Source: DATFPQ01 sp035264765 (GTDB lineage Bacteria; Actinomycetota; Actinomycetes; Actinomycetales; Angustibacteraceae). From it: 41,549 nucleotides of DNA. The notes below the pieces were generated by a model. That model saw only the letters and a program-made list of their open reading frames with translations. It did no database searches and was not told the origin of the DNA. The DNA lies in assembly GCA_035264765.1 (NCBI GenBank), contig DATFPQ010000004.1, positions 1 through 41,549 of the forward strand, read 5' to 3'. Positions within the stretch are counted from its first letter, which is position 1; each line of letters begins with the position of its first letter. Shown piece after piece: positions 8,121 to 16,782 of this stretch. A program made the position numbers and the translations under genes.

Positions 8121-8968
8121 CACGCCCCCCCGAGGACCTGGCGCTGGCGACCGAGGCCGTCGATCTCCAGCTCCACGACGTCGCCCGGACGCAGGTAGGG
8201 CTTGGGGTCGGGGTGCCCGAGGGCGACGCCGGCCGGCGTACCGGTGTTGACGACGTCGCCGGGCTCGAGCACCATGAACTGGCTGAGATAGCGCACCAGC
8301 TCGCCGACCCCGAAGATCAGGTCCTTCGTCGTCCCGTCCTGGCGCAGCTCGCCGTTCACCCAGCACCGCAGGCCCAGGTTACCCGGGTCGCCGACCTCGT
8401 CGGCGGTCACGAACCATGGACCCAGCGGGTTAAACGTCTCGCAGTTCTTGCCCTTGTCCCATTGCCCGCCGCGCTCGATCTGGAACTCCCGCTCGGAGAC
8501 GTCGTGCGACACCACGTACCCGGCCACGCAGGCGAGGCCCTCCTCGGCCGAGCCCAGGTAGCGCGCGGTGCTGCCGATCACGACCCCGAGCTCCACCTCG
8601 TAGTCCGTCTTGGTACTCGCCCGCGGAACGAGCACCTCGTCGTCCGGCCCTATAACGGTGTAGGGAGCCTTCAGAAAGACGATCGGCTCGGCCGGGATCG
8701 CGGCCCCGGTCTCCGCGGCGTGGTCCCGGTAGTTCAAGCCGATGCAGACGATCTTGCCGGGCCGGGGCAGCGGCGAACCGACCCGCTGTCCCTCCAGCGA
8801 GACCTCAGGGAGCCCTCCGTCCGCCACCGCGGCAGCGATGTCCGCCACCACCCGTGGGGTGAGGGGCAGGTCGACAGGAAGGACGCCGGACAGGTCCAGC
8901 GCCCGGCCGTCCTCCTGCAGGACTACGGGACGCTCTTCGCCCGGCGGACCCACGCGCAGCAGCTTCAT
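8120..8968 (-). CDS. FAH-family hydrolase, probable 2,4-diketo-3-deoxy-L-fuconate hydrolase
   Basis: A 282-aa fumarylacetoacetate hydrolase family protein. A short N-terminal domain is followed by the catalytic fold with the opening motif KIVCIGLNYRDHAAE and the metal ligands in DYEVELGVVIG and SHDVSERE; later come WVNGELRQDG and GDVVNTGTPAGV. This branch includes ureidoglycolate-lyase-like proteins and the hydrolases that split 2,4-diketo-3-deoxy-L-rhamnonate or -fuconate to pyruvate and L-lactate. Located directly before the fuconate dehydratase and SDR, it most likely performs the last step of the pathway. The ATG overlaps the previous gene by ATGA and its stop overlaps fucD by 1 nt. Confidence 0.83.
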   Translation of the reverse strand: MKLLRVGPPGEERPVVLQEDGRALDLSGVLPVDLPLTPRVVADIAAAVADGGLPEVSLEGQRVGSPLPRPGKIVCIGLNYRDHAAETGAAIPAEPIVFLKAPYTVIGPDDEVLVPRASTKTDYEVELGVVIGSTARYLGSAEEGLACVAGYVVSHDVSEREFQIERGGQWDKGKNCETFNPLGPWFVTADEVGDPGNLGLRCWVNGELRQDGTTKDLIFGVGELVRYLSQFMVLEPGDVVNTGTPAGVALGHPDPKPYLRPGDVVELEIDGLGRQRQVLGGA

Positions 8969-10977
8969 CGGCTCTCCAACCCTCCGGTCTGTGTGGTCGA
9001 GCTGTCGTCAAGCACGAGCATCGCGTGCCCACCCTGCACGGTGACCTGGGTGTGCACGTACCCGTCGTCGTAGGTCCACTCCAGCTCGACGCCCTCGGGC
9101 TCGAGATGCACGCGCGCGGGCGGTGCCTGGGCGCGCACGGCGATGGGCAAGTCGAGAAGCGGGAACGGGTCGTGGACAAGGTCCAAGGTCGCGGTCTCCC
9201 GGGATGGCACGAAGCTCAGCAGATGAACCACGGTGCTGCCCGGCGTGCGGACGACGGTTGTCTCCAGGTGGGTGGGACCACCCGCACGCAGCAGAGGGTC
9301 CGGCAGCACCCGGGCCAGCGCGGCACCGAGCAGCTCGCGGTACGCCTCGTTGCCGTGCTCGGCGAACGCCTGGAGCAGGGGCCAGGTCACCGCCACGACG
9401 CGGTCCCGAACCGCGACGGCGGCCTCGTCGGTGAGCGCATCCGGCGGGGTGTAGGAGTGACCGCTGAAGTGGTCCCAGGTGCGCTCGAAGTACGGGCGCA
9501 CGAACCGGGCGAGCACCTCCGCACCGGGTACCGGCGTGGCCCGCAGCGCCCTGCCATGGGCGACGGTGTCGAAGCCCCCCGTGTTGACGTCCTCCCGGCG
9601 CAGGAAGGCGGCCGTGAACGCCGACGGCCCCGCGACCTCGACGGGCAGCGGGACGCCCGGGCCACCATCGGAGCCGGTCAGCGAGTCGCCGACGAGCACG
9701 ATGGCCGCACCCGCCTCGTACGCGCGCCCGAGGCCGGCCGATAGCGCCGAGTCAACCGTTGTGCTTTCCGGCACGAGCACGACGCGGTAGGCGGACACAT
9801 CCGCCGTGGGCGGGACGATGTCGAACTGCTGGCGCAGCTGTTGCAGCGCCCGGACGGTCCCCACGCCGCTCGGCCCCGGAGAGTCCCCGAGCTCGGGGTC
9901 GACGACCACGGCGACCTCGCTGACGAGCGAGCCGTCCTCGAGGAACGGCTCACACCGCTCGATGTGCTCGTACGCCGACCCGATCAGCTCGTAAGTGGCA
10001 CGCGCGGGGACGCCCCGCGGGTGCAGCAGGTCTCCGACGCCGTTCGTCAGCCCGTGGCTGAGGACCTGAGAGCACTCGTACAGCAGCGCGGCGCGCGGCT
10101 TCAGCGCGCCGTTGTCGCCCCAGCTCTCGTGGAAGCGCCCGGTGTGGCTCAGCGTCGGCAGACCCAGCGGACGCACGAAGCGCGCGACGTACGGGAGGTA
10201 GGCGTACCCCCAACCACCCGTGGGCAGCGCCTCGATCTCGACGTGGCGCAACAGCCTGCTCTCCTCGTGCAGGTTGGTCTTCGGCCGAGAGTTGAACCAC
10301 ACGCCCTGCACCGCGTCCTCCGGGAGAGCCTTCTCGACCATCTCCCGGTAGCGCTCCATGTAGCGCAGGGCGTTGGACCGGGCGTAGCGCACCCGGTCCT
10401 GCGGGCCGGCGGGGTCGAGGCCGTCCCGGCGCATCCCGTCGATCGCCCACTTCGAGGCGCTGGGCTGGTCCCAGCACATGTCCAGAAAGATGCCGTCGAC
10501 CGGTGCGAAGCGGCGGAGCACCTCGTCGAGCTGATCGGCGAAGTAGTCCTGGTACGGGCTCGACATGTCGAGGACGTGCCACCCGGGCGTGAAAGCGGAT
10601 CCGCCCCAACGGGTCATCCGCAGGTCCTCGTCGCAGGCCACCCACTCCGGGTGCTCGCCGGCGGCGTGCTCGTCCACCTGAACGCTGAGGTAGATCGGCG
10701 CTCGGATGCCGACGCCGTGCAGGGCGTCGACCTGTGCCGCGAGCAGGTCGAGGTCGGCGGGCAGGCCGGGGTGTCGCTCCGGGCGTTCGGTGTCGTAGTA
10801 CAGCATCCCGTGGTGGCACTTCGCGAAGACCGTGACGCTGTCGACGTGGGCGTCGGCGAACGCGCGGGCGAACTGCTCCGGGTCGAAGTCGCGGGCCACG
10901 TCGGGCACGGCCGGCCCGGTATGGAAGTCCAGGTGCACGGTACGGCGGGGGAACCTCGCCTGCGCCGGAGGTGTCAA
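8965..10977 (-). CDS. GHL6-type glycoside hydrolase, candidate GH151 alpha-L-fucosidase
   Basis: A 670-aa cytoplasmic protein (no signal peptide). The N-terminal TIM-barrel looks like the GHL6 hypothetical glycosyl hydrolase family: VHLDFHTGP (about 14-22), SVTVFAKCHHGMLYYDTE, then DGIFLDMCWDQ (about 161-171) and VWFNSRPKT. The middle (about 370-520) has the look of a GH42-type trimerisation/glutaminase-like domain (VRALQQL, YRVVLVPESTTV), and a beta-sandwich ends the protein. GHL6 plus such a middle domain is the layout of GH151 alpha-L-fucosidases, and the operon is for fucose, so that is my best guess. TTG 10977 is preferred (AAAGG 7 nt upstream, 40 nt after the permease stop); GTG 11028 lies inside the permease gene without a ribosome site. 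The specificity is inferred. Confidence 0.7.
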   Translation of the reverse strand: MTPPAQARFPRRTVHLDFHTGPAVPDVARDFDPEQFARAFADAHVDSVTVFAKCHHGMLYYDTERPERHPGLPADLDLLAAQVDALHGVGIRAPIYLSVQVDEHAAGEHPEWVACDEDLRMTRWGGSAFTPGWHVLDMSSPYQDYFADQLDEVLRRFAPVDGIFLDMCWDQPSASKWAIDGMRRDGLDPAGPQDRVRYARSNALRYMERYREMVEKALPEDAVQGVWFNSRPKTNLHEESRLLRHVEIEALPTGGWGYAYLPYVARFVRPLGLPTLSHTGRFHESWGDNGALKPRAALLYECSQVLSHGLTNGVGDLLHPRGVPARATYELIGSAYEHIERCEPFLEDGSLVSEVAVVVDPELGDSPGPSGVGTVRALQQLRQQFDIVPPTADVSAYRVVLVPESTTVDSALSAGLGRAYEAGAAIVLVGDSLTGSDGGPGVPLPVEVAGPSAFTAAFLRREDVNTGGFDTVAHGRALRATPVPGAEVLARFVRPYFERTWDHFSGHSYTPPDALTDEAAVAVRDRVVAVTWPLLQAFAEHGNEAYRELLGAALARVLPDPLLRAGGPTHLETTVVRTPGSTVVHLLSFVPSRETATLDLVHDPFPLLDLPIAVRAQAPPARVHLEPEGVELEWTYDDGYVHTQVTVQGGHAMLVLDDSSTTQTGGLESR

Positions 10978-11017
10978 GGTTTGCCTTTCGGAGGAGGAGG
11001 AGACGAGCGGCTGGGTG

Positions 11018-11914
11018 TCAGCGCCCACCGAGGCCGGACAGGGCGATGCCGCGGACCAGATGGCGCTGCAGGAGCAGGAGCATGACGGCGCTGGGAACCA
11101 TGGAGATGATCGAGGCGGCCATCATGAGGTGCCACTGGTTGCCCTGCTGGCCGCGGAACATGTTCAGTCCCAGCGGCACCGTTGCCATCTCGGCCGTGTT
11201 CACGATGATCAGCGGCCACAGGAAGCTGTTCCAGTAGTTGATGAAGGTGAACACGGACAGGACGGCGATGGCCGGCTTCGCAGTCGGGACGATGACCTGC
11301 AGGAGCACGCGGATGCGGCCGGCTCCATCGACCATCGCGGCCTCCTCGAGCTCTCGCGGGATCCCGAGGAAGAACTGCCGCAGCAGGAAGGTACCGAAGG
11401 CGGTGAAGGCCCACGGCAGCACCAGGGCCGCGTAGCTGTTCACCCAACCGAGCTGCTGCATGAGGATGAACATCGGCACGACCAGCACCTCTTGCGGGAT
11501 CATCAGCGTGCTGAGGTACACAACGAAGATCCGCTCCCGGCCGCGGAACCGCAGCCGGGCGAAGGCGTACGCCGCGAGCGTCGACGAGACGATCACCACG
11601 AGCGTGCCGAGCACCGAGACGACGAGCCCGTTCACCATGAACCGGCCGAACGGCAGGAAGTTCCACGCGTCCGCGAAGTTGTGCCAGGCGATCTCGGACC
11701 CGATCGCCTTGGGGGGCGTGCTGAAGACCTCGTCCGCGGGCTTCAGGGCCGTGAGCAGTGCCCAGAGGAACGGCGCGAGGAAGAACAGCAGCACGACGGT
11801 GAGCAGCACCTGCGAGATGATCGGACCCAGGTGTACTCGCCGATGCCTTCTGTGGTGCGCGGAGGCGGCAGCCGGCACGCTGGCGGGGCGGGATACCCCG
11901 ACGTCAGTTGTCAT
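11018..11914 (-). CDS. CUT1 sugar ABC transporter permease (MalG-like)
   Basis: A 298-aa inner-membrane permease with six predicted helices, the first at about residues 30-55 (IISQVLLTVVLLFFLAPFLW). The EAA loop that docks the ATPase is clear (EEAAMVDGAGRIRVLLQVIVPTAKPAI). ATG 11914 follows a GGTGG site and overlaps the preceding permease by 11 nt; the longer open frame is a shadow of that permease. With its partner and the binding protein it should import fucose-containing sugars. No ATPase gene is present, which is common for actinobacterial CUT1 systems that share one MsiK-type ATPase. Confidence 0.9.
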   Translation of the reverse strand: MTTDVGVSRPASVPAAASAHHRRHRRVHLGPIISQVLLTVVLLFFLAPFLWALLTALKPADEVFSTPPKAIGSEIAWHNFADAWNFLPFGRFMVNGLVVSVLGTLVVIVSSTLAAYAFARLRFRGRERIFVVYLSTLMIPQEVLVVPMFILMQQLGWVNSYAALVLPWAFTAFGTFLLRQFFLGIPRELEEAAMVDGAGRIRVLLQVIVPTAKPAIAVLSVFTFINYWNSFLWPLIIVNTAEMATVPLGLNMFRGQQGNQWHLMMAASIISMVPSAVMLLLLQRHLVRGIALSGLGGR

Positions 11915-12848
11915 AGTGCACCCACCGTTTCTGACCGATGAACTGCAGAGCCGTGACGGCCATGATGATGATGAAGAGCACCCATGCGGTGGCCGCCGCA
12001 AGACCCATCTGGAACTGCTCGAACCCGATGCGGTACAGGTACATCACGAGGGTCTCCGTGCTCACGCCCGGTCCTCCGCCGGTGAGGATGTACGGCTGGA
12101 TGAAGACCTGGAACGACGTGATGAGGGTCATCGTCACCGCGAAGAACATGCTGGGCGACAGCAGCGGCAGCACGATGGTGAAGAACCGCCGGATCGGCCC
12201 GGCACCGTCGACCGTGGCGGCCTCCACGAGCGTGCTGGGCACGGCGTCGAGCGCGGCGGAGAAGACGAGCATGTTGTAGCCGAACCCCTGCCACACCGAC
12301 ATCACCACCACACATCCCATGGCCCATGTCGTCGAGCCCAGGAAGTTCGGCGCATCGCTGCCGGTCACCGACTTCCACAGTCCGTCGACGACGCCGCGCG
12401 GGGTGAGCAGCAGCTGCCAGACGATCGCGTTGGCAACCATGGGGGTGACCGCCGGCAGGAAGAACAGCACGCGGTACACCCCGCGGGCGCGCACCTTCGG
12501 CGAGATCCAGACGGCCAGGGCCATCGAGACCACGATGTTCAGCGGCAGGTACAGCACGACGAAGAGGACGGTGTTGCCCAGCACCCGGTGGAACACCGGG
12601 TCCGAGCGCAACAGGGTGGAGAAGTTGCTCAGCCCGGTGAACGACCGGTCACCGAACACGGGCCAGTCGAAGAACGCCATGACGAGCGAGCCGATGATGG
12701 GCAGGATCGTGAAGGCGAGGAAGCCGGCCATGCTGAGGGCCAGGAACCCGGACGCTGCCCTCGCTTCGTGCCGGGCGGCGGCCCCCCTCTCAGCCGGCGG
12801 TGGAGCCGGGGCCAGGCGGGCTGCCGCCCCGGGGATGGGTATCGCCAT
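11904..12848 (-). CDS. CUT1 sugar ABC transporter permease (MalF-like)
   Basis: A 314-aa permease, the first of the pair in the operon. It has an Ala/Pro-rich cytosolic N-terminus (about 1-35), a first helix around SGFLALSMAGFLAFTILPIIG, and the EAA loop (LVEAATVDGAGPIRRFFTIVLPLLSP). The start at 12848 has a near-perfect Shine-Dalgarno (AAGGAGG, 7 nt). It lies 33 bp after the binding-protein stop and overlaps the next permease. The two should form the membrane channel of a heterodimeric sugar importer. Confidence 0.9.
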   Translation of the reverse strand: MAIPIPGAAARLAPAPPPAERGAAARHEARAASGFLALSMAGFLAFTILPIIGSLVMAFFDWPVFGDRSFTGLSNFSTLLRSDPVFHRVLGNTVLFVVLYLPLNIVVSMALAVWISPKVRARGVYRVLFFLPAVTPMVANAIVWQLLLTPRGVVDGLWKSVTGSDAPNFLGSTTWAMGCVVVMSVWQGFGYNMLVFSAALDAVPSTLVEAATVDGAGPIRRFFTIVLPLLSPSMFFAVTMTLITSFQVFIQPYILTGGGPGVSTETLVMYLYRIGFEQFQMGLAAATAWVLFIIIMAVTALQFIGQKRWVHYDN

Positions 12849-12881
12849 CGCAGGACCTCCTTCGTCCGTCGACGCGCCGGA

Positions 12882-14144
12882 TCAGGTCCCGGCCTGCTGC
12901 TGCACGTTCTCCAGCCAGGTCGCCACGGGCTGCTGCCCGTTGATGGCCTGGATGCCGTACTGCTGGAACAGCTGTGACAGCTGGTTCCACTTCTTCGTGG
13001 CTCGGAAGGGCTCGGAGCCCTTGGTCGCCGCCTCGAGGGCCTCCTTGGCCCCGGGGACGGCGTTCTTGTACCAGTAGGTCTGCTGGGCCGTCCGTGCGGG
13101 GAACGCCCGCCCCTGCTCGCCGAGGTACTGCTGCGCCTCAGGACCGGTGATGACCGAGATCGCCTTCATCGTCTGCTCCGGCGACTGGCAGTTGCGCGAG
13201 ATGCCGAAGCCGGAACCCGCCGTCACCGTCCGGGACCCGTTCGGCCCTGCCGGCACCGGGGCGATGCCGACGTCGAACTTGGCCTGGGACTTGGCGTTGA
13301 TGAGGTCCCACGGGCCGTCGATGGCCATCGCGGCGTTGCCGGAGAGGAACTGGTTGATCGGCCACGTCCCATCGTTCGTCGCGGGAATCGTGGGCGCCAC
13401 CTTCTCCTTCTGCACCAGGTCCGCGTACCACTGCATCGCCTGCACGAACTTCGGGTTCGTCAGCTGCGCCTTGCCATCCGACGTCACCGGGTTCACCCCG
13501 AAGATCGATGTCGCGAACGGGACCGTCCAGTCCACGACCGGGAAGGCCGCGAAGCCGTACTTGCCGTTGGTGGTCAGCTTCTTGGCCGCCGCCAGGAAGT
13601 CGTCCGTCGTCCAGCCCGGCTTCGGCGGCGTCACGCCGGCCTTCTGGAACATGTCCTTGTTGTAGTACATCATCAGCGGACCGAGGTCGTACGGAATGGC
13701 GACCTGCTTACCGTCGACCTTGAGGCCCTCGATGATCGACGGGTCGAACTCCGCGGTGTTCACCCCCGCCTTCTTCGCCAGGTCGTCGAGGGGCATCAAC
13801 AGCTGACCGAGCCCCGGCGCGCGCAGGCTCTGCATCCCCAGCAGGCAGGGGGCGTTGCCACCACTGGCCTGGGCGGCGAGCTTGGTGAAGTAGTCAGTGA
13901 AGCTTGCCGTCTGGAAGGTGATCTGGATGTCGGGGTACTTCTGGGTGACCATGTCGCCGACGTGCTTCCACGCGTCCACCTCGGCACTAGAACCGCTCCA
14001 CATGAACCACGTCAGGTTGGTCTTCCCGCCGGACGCGGCCCCCTCACCGCTGCTGCCGGAGTTGCCCCCGCAACCCGCGAGGGCCAGGGAGGCGACTGCC
14101 ACGGTCGCCAGAGTCCGCCGGACGTTACCGAGCCTCGATGCCAT
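12882..14144 (-). CDS. Extracellular sugar-binding lipoprotein of CUT1 ABC transporter
   Basis: A 420-aa solute-binding protein (SBP_bac_1 fold). It begins with a lipoprotein signal peptide: MASRLGNVRR, a hydrophobic stretch, and the lipobox LALAGC with lipidated Cys25. A Gly/Ser linker follows, then the mature domain (LTWFMWSGSSAEVDAWK, YDLGPLMMYYNKDMFQKAG, FLSGNAAMAIDGPWDL). ATG 14144 has GGAG 8 nt upstream; the much longer open frame upstream crosses the promoter region and is not coding. It heads the fucose operon, so its ligand is probably fucose or a fucosyl oligosaccharide captured at the cell surface. Confidence 0.92.
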   Translation of the reverse strand: MASRLGNVRRTLATVAVASLALAGCGGNSGSSGEGAASGGKTNLTWFMWSGSSAEVDAWKHVGDMVTQKYPDIQITFQTASFTDYFTKLAAQASGGNAPCLLGMQSLRAPGLGQLLMPLDDLAKKAGVNTAEFDPSIIEGLKVDGKQVAIPYDLGPLMMYYNKDMFQKAGVTPPKPGWTTDDFLAAAKKLTTNGKYGFAAFPVVDWTVPFATSIFGVNPVTSDGKAQLTNPKFVQAMQWYADLVQKEKVAPTIPATNDGTWPINQFLSGNAAMAIDGPWDLINAKSQAKFDVGIAPVPAGPNGSRTVTAGSGFGISRNCQSPEQTMKAISVITGPEAQQYLGEQGRAFPARTAQQTYWYKNAVPGAKEALEAATKGSEPFRATKKWNQLSQLFQQYGIQAINGQQPVATWLENVQQQAGT

Positions 14145-14448
14145 GATCCACTCTCCGTTGTGTGGGGGGCCGAGCTGTGGAGCGCGCAGATGTCGGATTG
14201 GAGCTGCCGTGCGAGCTGCGTACGGGACCGGCGGGGCGGCCACGGTCAACGGGCCGCAGGCACCGTCGCCGGGGTCCGCCGGTCCGCTCCGCGCCGCACC
14301 GTCGAGTGCAAAGACATAGGATGTTCCGGCGGTAAGCGCACCAGACCGCGCCGCAGGTGTCAAGAGTCTGAGCCGCCTCGAGGGTCGTTCGGGTCGGCCC
14401 CCGACTACACTGGAAGCCGTCAGCGCCGCACCGGGAGGGTTCGACCAG
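14145..14448. promoter_or_regulatory. Divergent control region between fucose operon and its GntR regulator
   Basis: These 304 bp must hold the promoters of both the minus-strand ABC/fucose operon and the plus-strand regulator. On the plus strand a TACACT (14406-14411) about 38 bp before the regulator ATG is a fair -10 element; a matching -35 is weak. On the minus strand a perfect TTGACA sits at 14363-14358, but no good -10 is found at 16-19 bp from it. No clear FadR/FCD-type inverted repeat is visible by eye. Confidence 0.45.
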
Positions 14449-15159
14449 ATGGCCGCGCCGCTCACCGAGATGGCGATCGACAAGATCCGCGGGTTGATCA
14501 TCAGCGGCGTCCTGCCGCCCGGCGCTCGGCTGCCTCCGGAGCAGGAACTGGCGAACCAGCTCGGGTCTTCGCGCAACACCACGCGTGAGGCCGTGCGTGC
14601 GCTGGTCACCGCCCGCGTGCTCGACGTGCGGCGCGGCGACGGCACCTACGTCACCAGCCTTCGGCCAGAGCTCCTTCTGGAGGGCATCGGGTTCGCCGTC
14701 GAGCTCATGCAGGACGAGTCGGCCCTGGAGCTCATCGAGGTCCGAAAGGCCCTGGAGCCCGCGGTGACCGAGCTTGCCGCAGAGCGCATCGAGGCGGCGG
14801 AGCTGGAGCAGCTGCGCCGGCACTTGGCCCTGATGCGCGCCGCCGAGACCGATGTCGAAGAGCTCGTCGTCCACGACCAGGACTTCCATGAGACGGTGGC
14901 CGCGGCGGCGCGCAACCCGACGATGTCCTCGATGCTGCGGGGCATCTCCGGCGGCACCCTGCGGGCCCGGGTGTGGCGCGGCATCCTCGAGGAGGACGCG
15001 GCCAGGCGAACCGTCGCCGAGCATGAGGCGATCTACGCGGCGCTGGCCGCCGGGGACACAGCGCTCGCTCGGGCCGCCGCACTCGTCCACGTGGCGACGA
15101 CCGAGGGGTTCCTCCGGCGTGTCCTGGGCACGCCGCGCCGGACCCGTCACGAGGCATAA
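14449..15159 (+). CDS. FadR-subfamily (FCD) GntR transcriptional regulator
   Basis: A 236-aa regulator. Residues 1-70 are a GntR winged helix (LPPEQELANQLGSSRNTTREAVRALVTARVLDVRRGDGTYV); residues about 85-220 are an FCD ligand domain, with Asp/His metal-site candidates in HDQDFHETV, EHEAIY and VHVATTEGF. The ATG at 14449 follows GGGAGGG. FCD regulators usually repress sugar-acid genes until an acid binds. Divergent placement beside the binding-protein gene makes it the likely regulator of the fucose operon, with a fucose-derived acid such as fuconate or its keto acid as possible effector; this is inference. Confidence 0.88.
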   Translation: MAAPLTEMAIDKIRGLIISGVLPPGARLPPEQELANQLGSSRNTTREAVRALVTARVLDVRRGDGTYVTSLRPELLLEGIGFAVELMQDESALELIEVRKALEPAVTELAAERIEAAELEQLRRHLALMRAAETDVEELVVHDQDFHETVAAAARNPTMSSMLRGISGGTLRARVWRGILEEDAARRTVAEHEAIYAALAAGDTALARAAALVHVATTEGFLRRVLGTPRRTRHEA

Positions 15160-15319
15160 CTACCCGGACTGCGCACCCACTACACCAGGTCGATGCGCTG
15201 AAGTTTGCGCGAGGAACGGATTCTCCGGTCAGAGCAGAGATCCGATGTCGCGGCGCAGAGTGGGCCCTCATCGGCCTTTCCTGTCGGCCGTGCGCCCCAA
15301 GGGGAGCGCGGGCCCACGG
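15160..15319. other. 160-bp convergent intergenic region
   Basis: It lies between the GntR stop and the cupin stop. It contains an 8-bp inverted repeat GTGGGCCC ... GGGCCCAC with a long loop (about 15267-15316) and a small inner CCCC-AA-GGGG hairpin. Together these could end transcription from both sides, but the arrangement is loose and no T tract follows. Confidence 0.3.
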
Positions 15320-15658
15320 TTACGTGTCGAGCCAAGTGGTGACCATGGCCGGGCTGGCGTGGATGCAGACGATCTCCAGCCGGCCGGGTCCGAGGTTGGT
15401 GAACCCGTGCGGGGTGTCGGGGCCGACGATCGCGATCTGACTGCGGTCGGCCTCGATCTGCTCGTCACCTGCGGTGATAAGGGCGCGCCCGGAGACGATG
15501 GTGAAAATCTCCGGGTAGGGGTGAGTGTGCAGACCCGGTCCCTGTCCCGGATCGTTGTCGACGAGGAAGAACGACACTCCCGCGCCGAGGGGTCCGCCTT
15601 CGAACTGCACCGTGCGGGTCGTCGGACCCATCGGTTCGCGTTGCACGATGGTCAGCAT
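15320..15658 (-). CDS. Small cupin-domain protein
   Basis: A 112-aa single-domain cupin. Motif 1 is GPGLHTHPYPEIFTIVSGR (metal ligands His, His, Glu) and motif 2 is GPDTPHGFTNLG with the final His, so a metal site looks complete. ATG 15658 follows AGGAGG by 7 nt. Such small cupins serve as isomerases, dioxygenases or sugar-binding proteins, and the sequence does not decide between these. It sits alone between the GntR gene and the ECF41 sigma gene, 103 bp from the latter. Confidence 0.8.
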   Translation of the reverse strand: MLTIVQREPMGPTTRTVQFEGGPLGAGVSFFLVDNDPGQGPGLHTHPYPEIFTIVSGRALITAGDEQIEADRSQIAIVGPDTPHGFTNLGPGRLEIVCIHASPAMVTTWLDT

Positions 15659-15761
15659 CCGGTCCTCCTGTCGGATCAGGGGCGCGGCGGCCCGGCTGGG
15701 TGGCTTGGGCGATGGCCGGCCCACTGTGCGGGGCAGTCCCAACCGTGCTGAACCCGCTGCG

Positions 15762-16646
15762 TCAGCCGTGGAGCACCCCAGCTGCGATCCTTCCTACCCG
15801 TTCGGAGTCCACGATCGCCTGGATCTCCACGATCGTGCCGTCGGTGACGGTGAATCCCAGCACGGCAAAGGGACGGCCCCGCACGGTCACGACCACGCCG
15901 GCTGCTCCGTTGACCAGCACGGGGTGCAGCTCCGCATGAGGCAACGCACCGCGGACCGCCTGACCGGCGACTGCCGCTGCGCCGCGGGTCACTCCCGCCG
16001 CGGAGGGTCGCCTGTCTCCGAAGTCCGCTCGCAGTACGACGTCTGGGTGCAGCAGCGTGACGAGGGCGTCGAAGTCGCCGCCCCGCGCGGCTGAGAAGAA
16101 GGCGTCCACCACGGCGCGCTGCCGGGGTAGGTCGGCGTCGGGACCGGCCACGTCGGCACTTCTGACCCGACGTCGTGCCCTGCTGGCGAGCTGCCTCGCC
16201 GCTGTCGGTGACCGATCGACCATGGCCGCGATGTCCTCGAACGGCAGACCGAACATGTCATGGAGGACGAATGCGAGCCGCTCTGCCGGGCTCAGCGTGT
16301 CGAGCACGATGAGGAGGGCGAGACCGACGGAGTCGGCCAGCAGAGCCTCCTCCTCCGGGCTCAGCCCACCTTCGGCGCTGACCACCGGGTCGGGCAGGTG
16401 CCGATCCAGGGACTCCTCTCGTCGCGTGTTCCGCGAGCGCAGCATGTTCAGGCACACCCTGGAGACAACGGTCGTCAGCCAACCGCGGAGGTTCTCCACA
16501 TCCGCAGCCCCGACCCGGCTGAGGCGCAGCCACGTCTCCTGGACGGCGTCGTCTGCCTCGCTGAGGGAGCCGAGCATCCGGTACGCCACCGCCCGCAGGT
16601 GCACCCGATGCTCCTCGAACCGGGCGGCCAGCTCGTTCTCGTCCAC
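15762..16646 (-). CDS. ECF41-family RNA polymerase sigma factor (SigJ-like) with SnoaL-type C-terminal domain
   Basis: A 294-aa sigma factor. Sigma2 covers about 5-75 (FEEHRVHLRAVAYRMLGSLSEADDAVQETW), the linker has HLPDPVV matching the WLPEP-type motif of ECF41, and sigma4 covers about 110-165 (LSPAERLAFVLHDMFGLPFEDIAAMV). The C-terminal 125 residues form a SnoaL/NTF2-like domain (VVDAFFSAARGGDFDALVTLLHPDVVL ... IVDSERVGRI). In this family the domain replaces an anti-sigma factor as internal regulator. GTG 16646 has GGGAGG 9 nt upstream; ATG 16655 is in frame but abuts that site. It follows the carboxymuconolactone decarboxylase gene, the standard ECF41 partner. Confidence 0.9.
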   Translation of the reverse strand: MDENELAARFEEHRVHLRAVAYRMLGSLSEADDAVQETWLRLSRVGAADVENLRGWLTTVVSRVCLNMLRSRNTRREESLDRHLPDPVVSAEGGLSPEEEALLADSVGLALLIVLDTLSPAERLAFVLHDMFGLPFEDIAAMVDRSPTAARQLASRARRRVRSADVAGPDADLPRQRAVVDAFFSAARGGDFDALVTLLHPDVVLRADFGDRRPSAAGVTRGAAAVAGQAVRGALPHAELHPVLVNGAAGVVVTVRGRPFAVLGFTVTDGTIVEIQAIVDSERVGRIAAGVLHG

Positions 16647-16782
16647 GCCTGCCATCCTCCCGTCCTCAGGTACCAAGGCGACGACCCCACAGCATCCGCG
16701 CTGGGGACGACGAACCCTGTGGGAGCCAACCCCTCGTCGGCGACCAGAGAGTGACCTGCGGTGGGTGGCTAACGGCGGTACA

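Noticed and set aside
14335..14363. Perfect TTGACA on the minus strand as -35 of the fucose operon
   Set aside because: No acceptable -10 element lies 16-19 bp downstream (GCGCTT-like sequences only), so it is mentioned but not called as a promoter.
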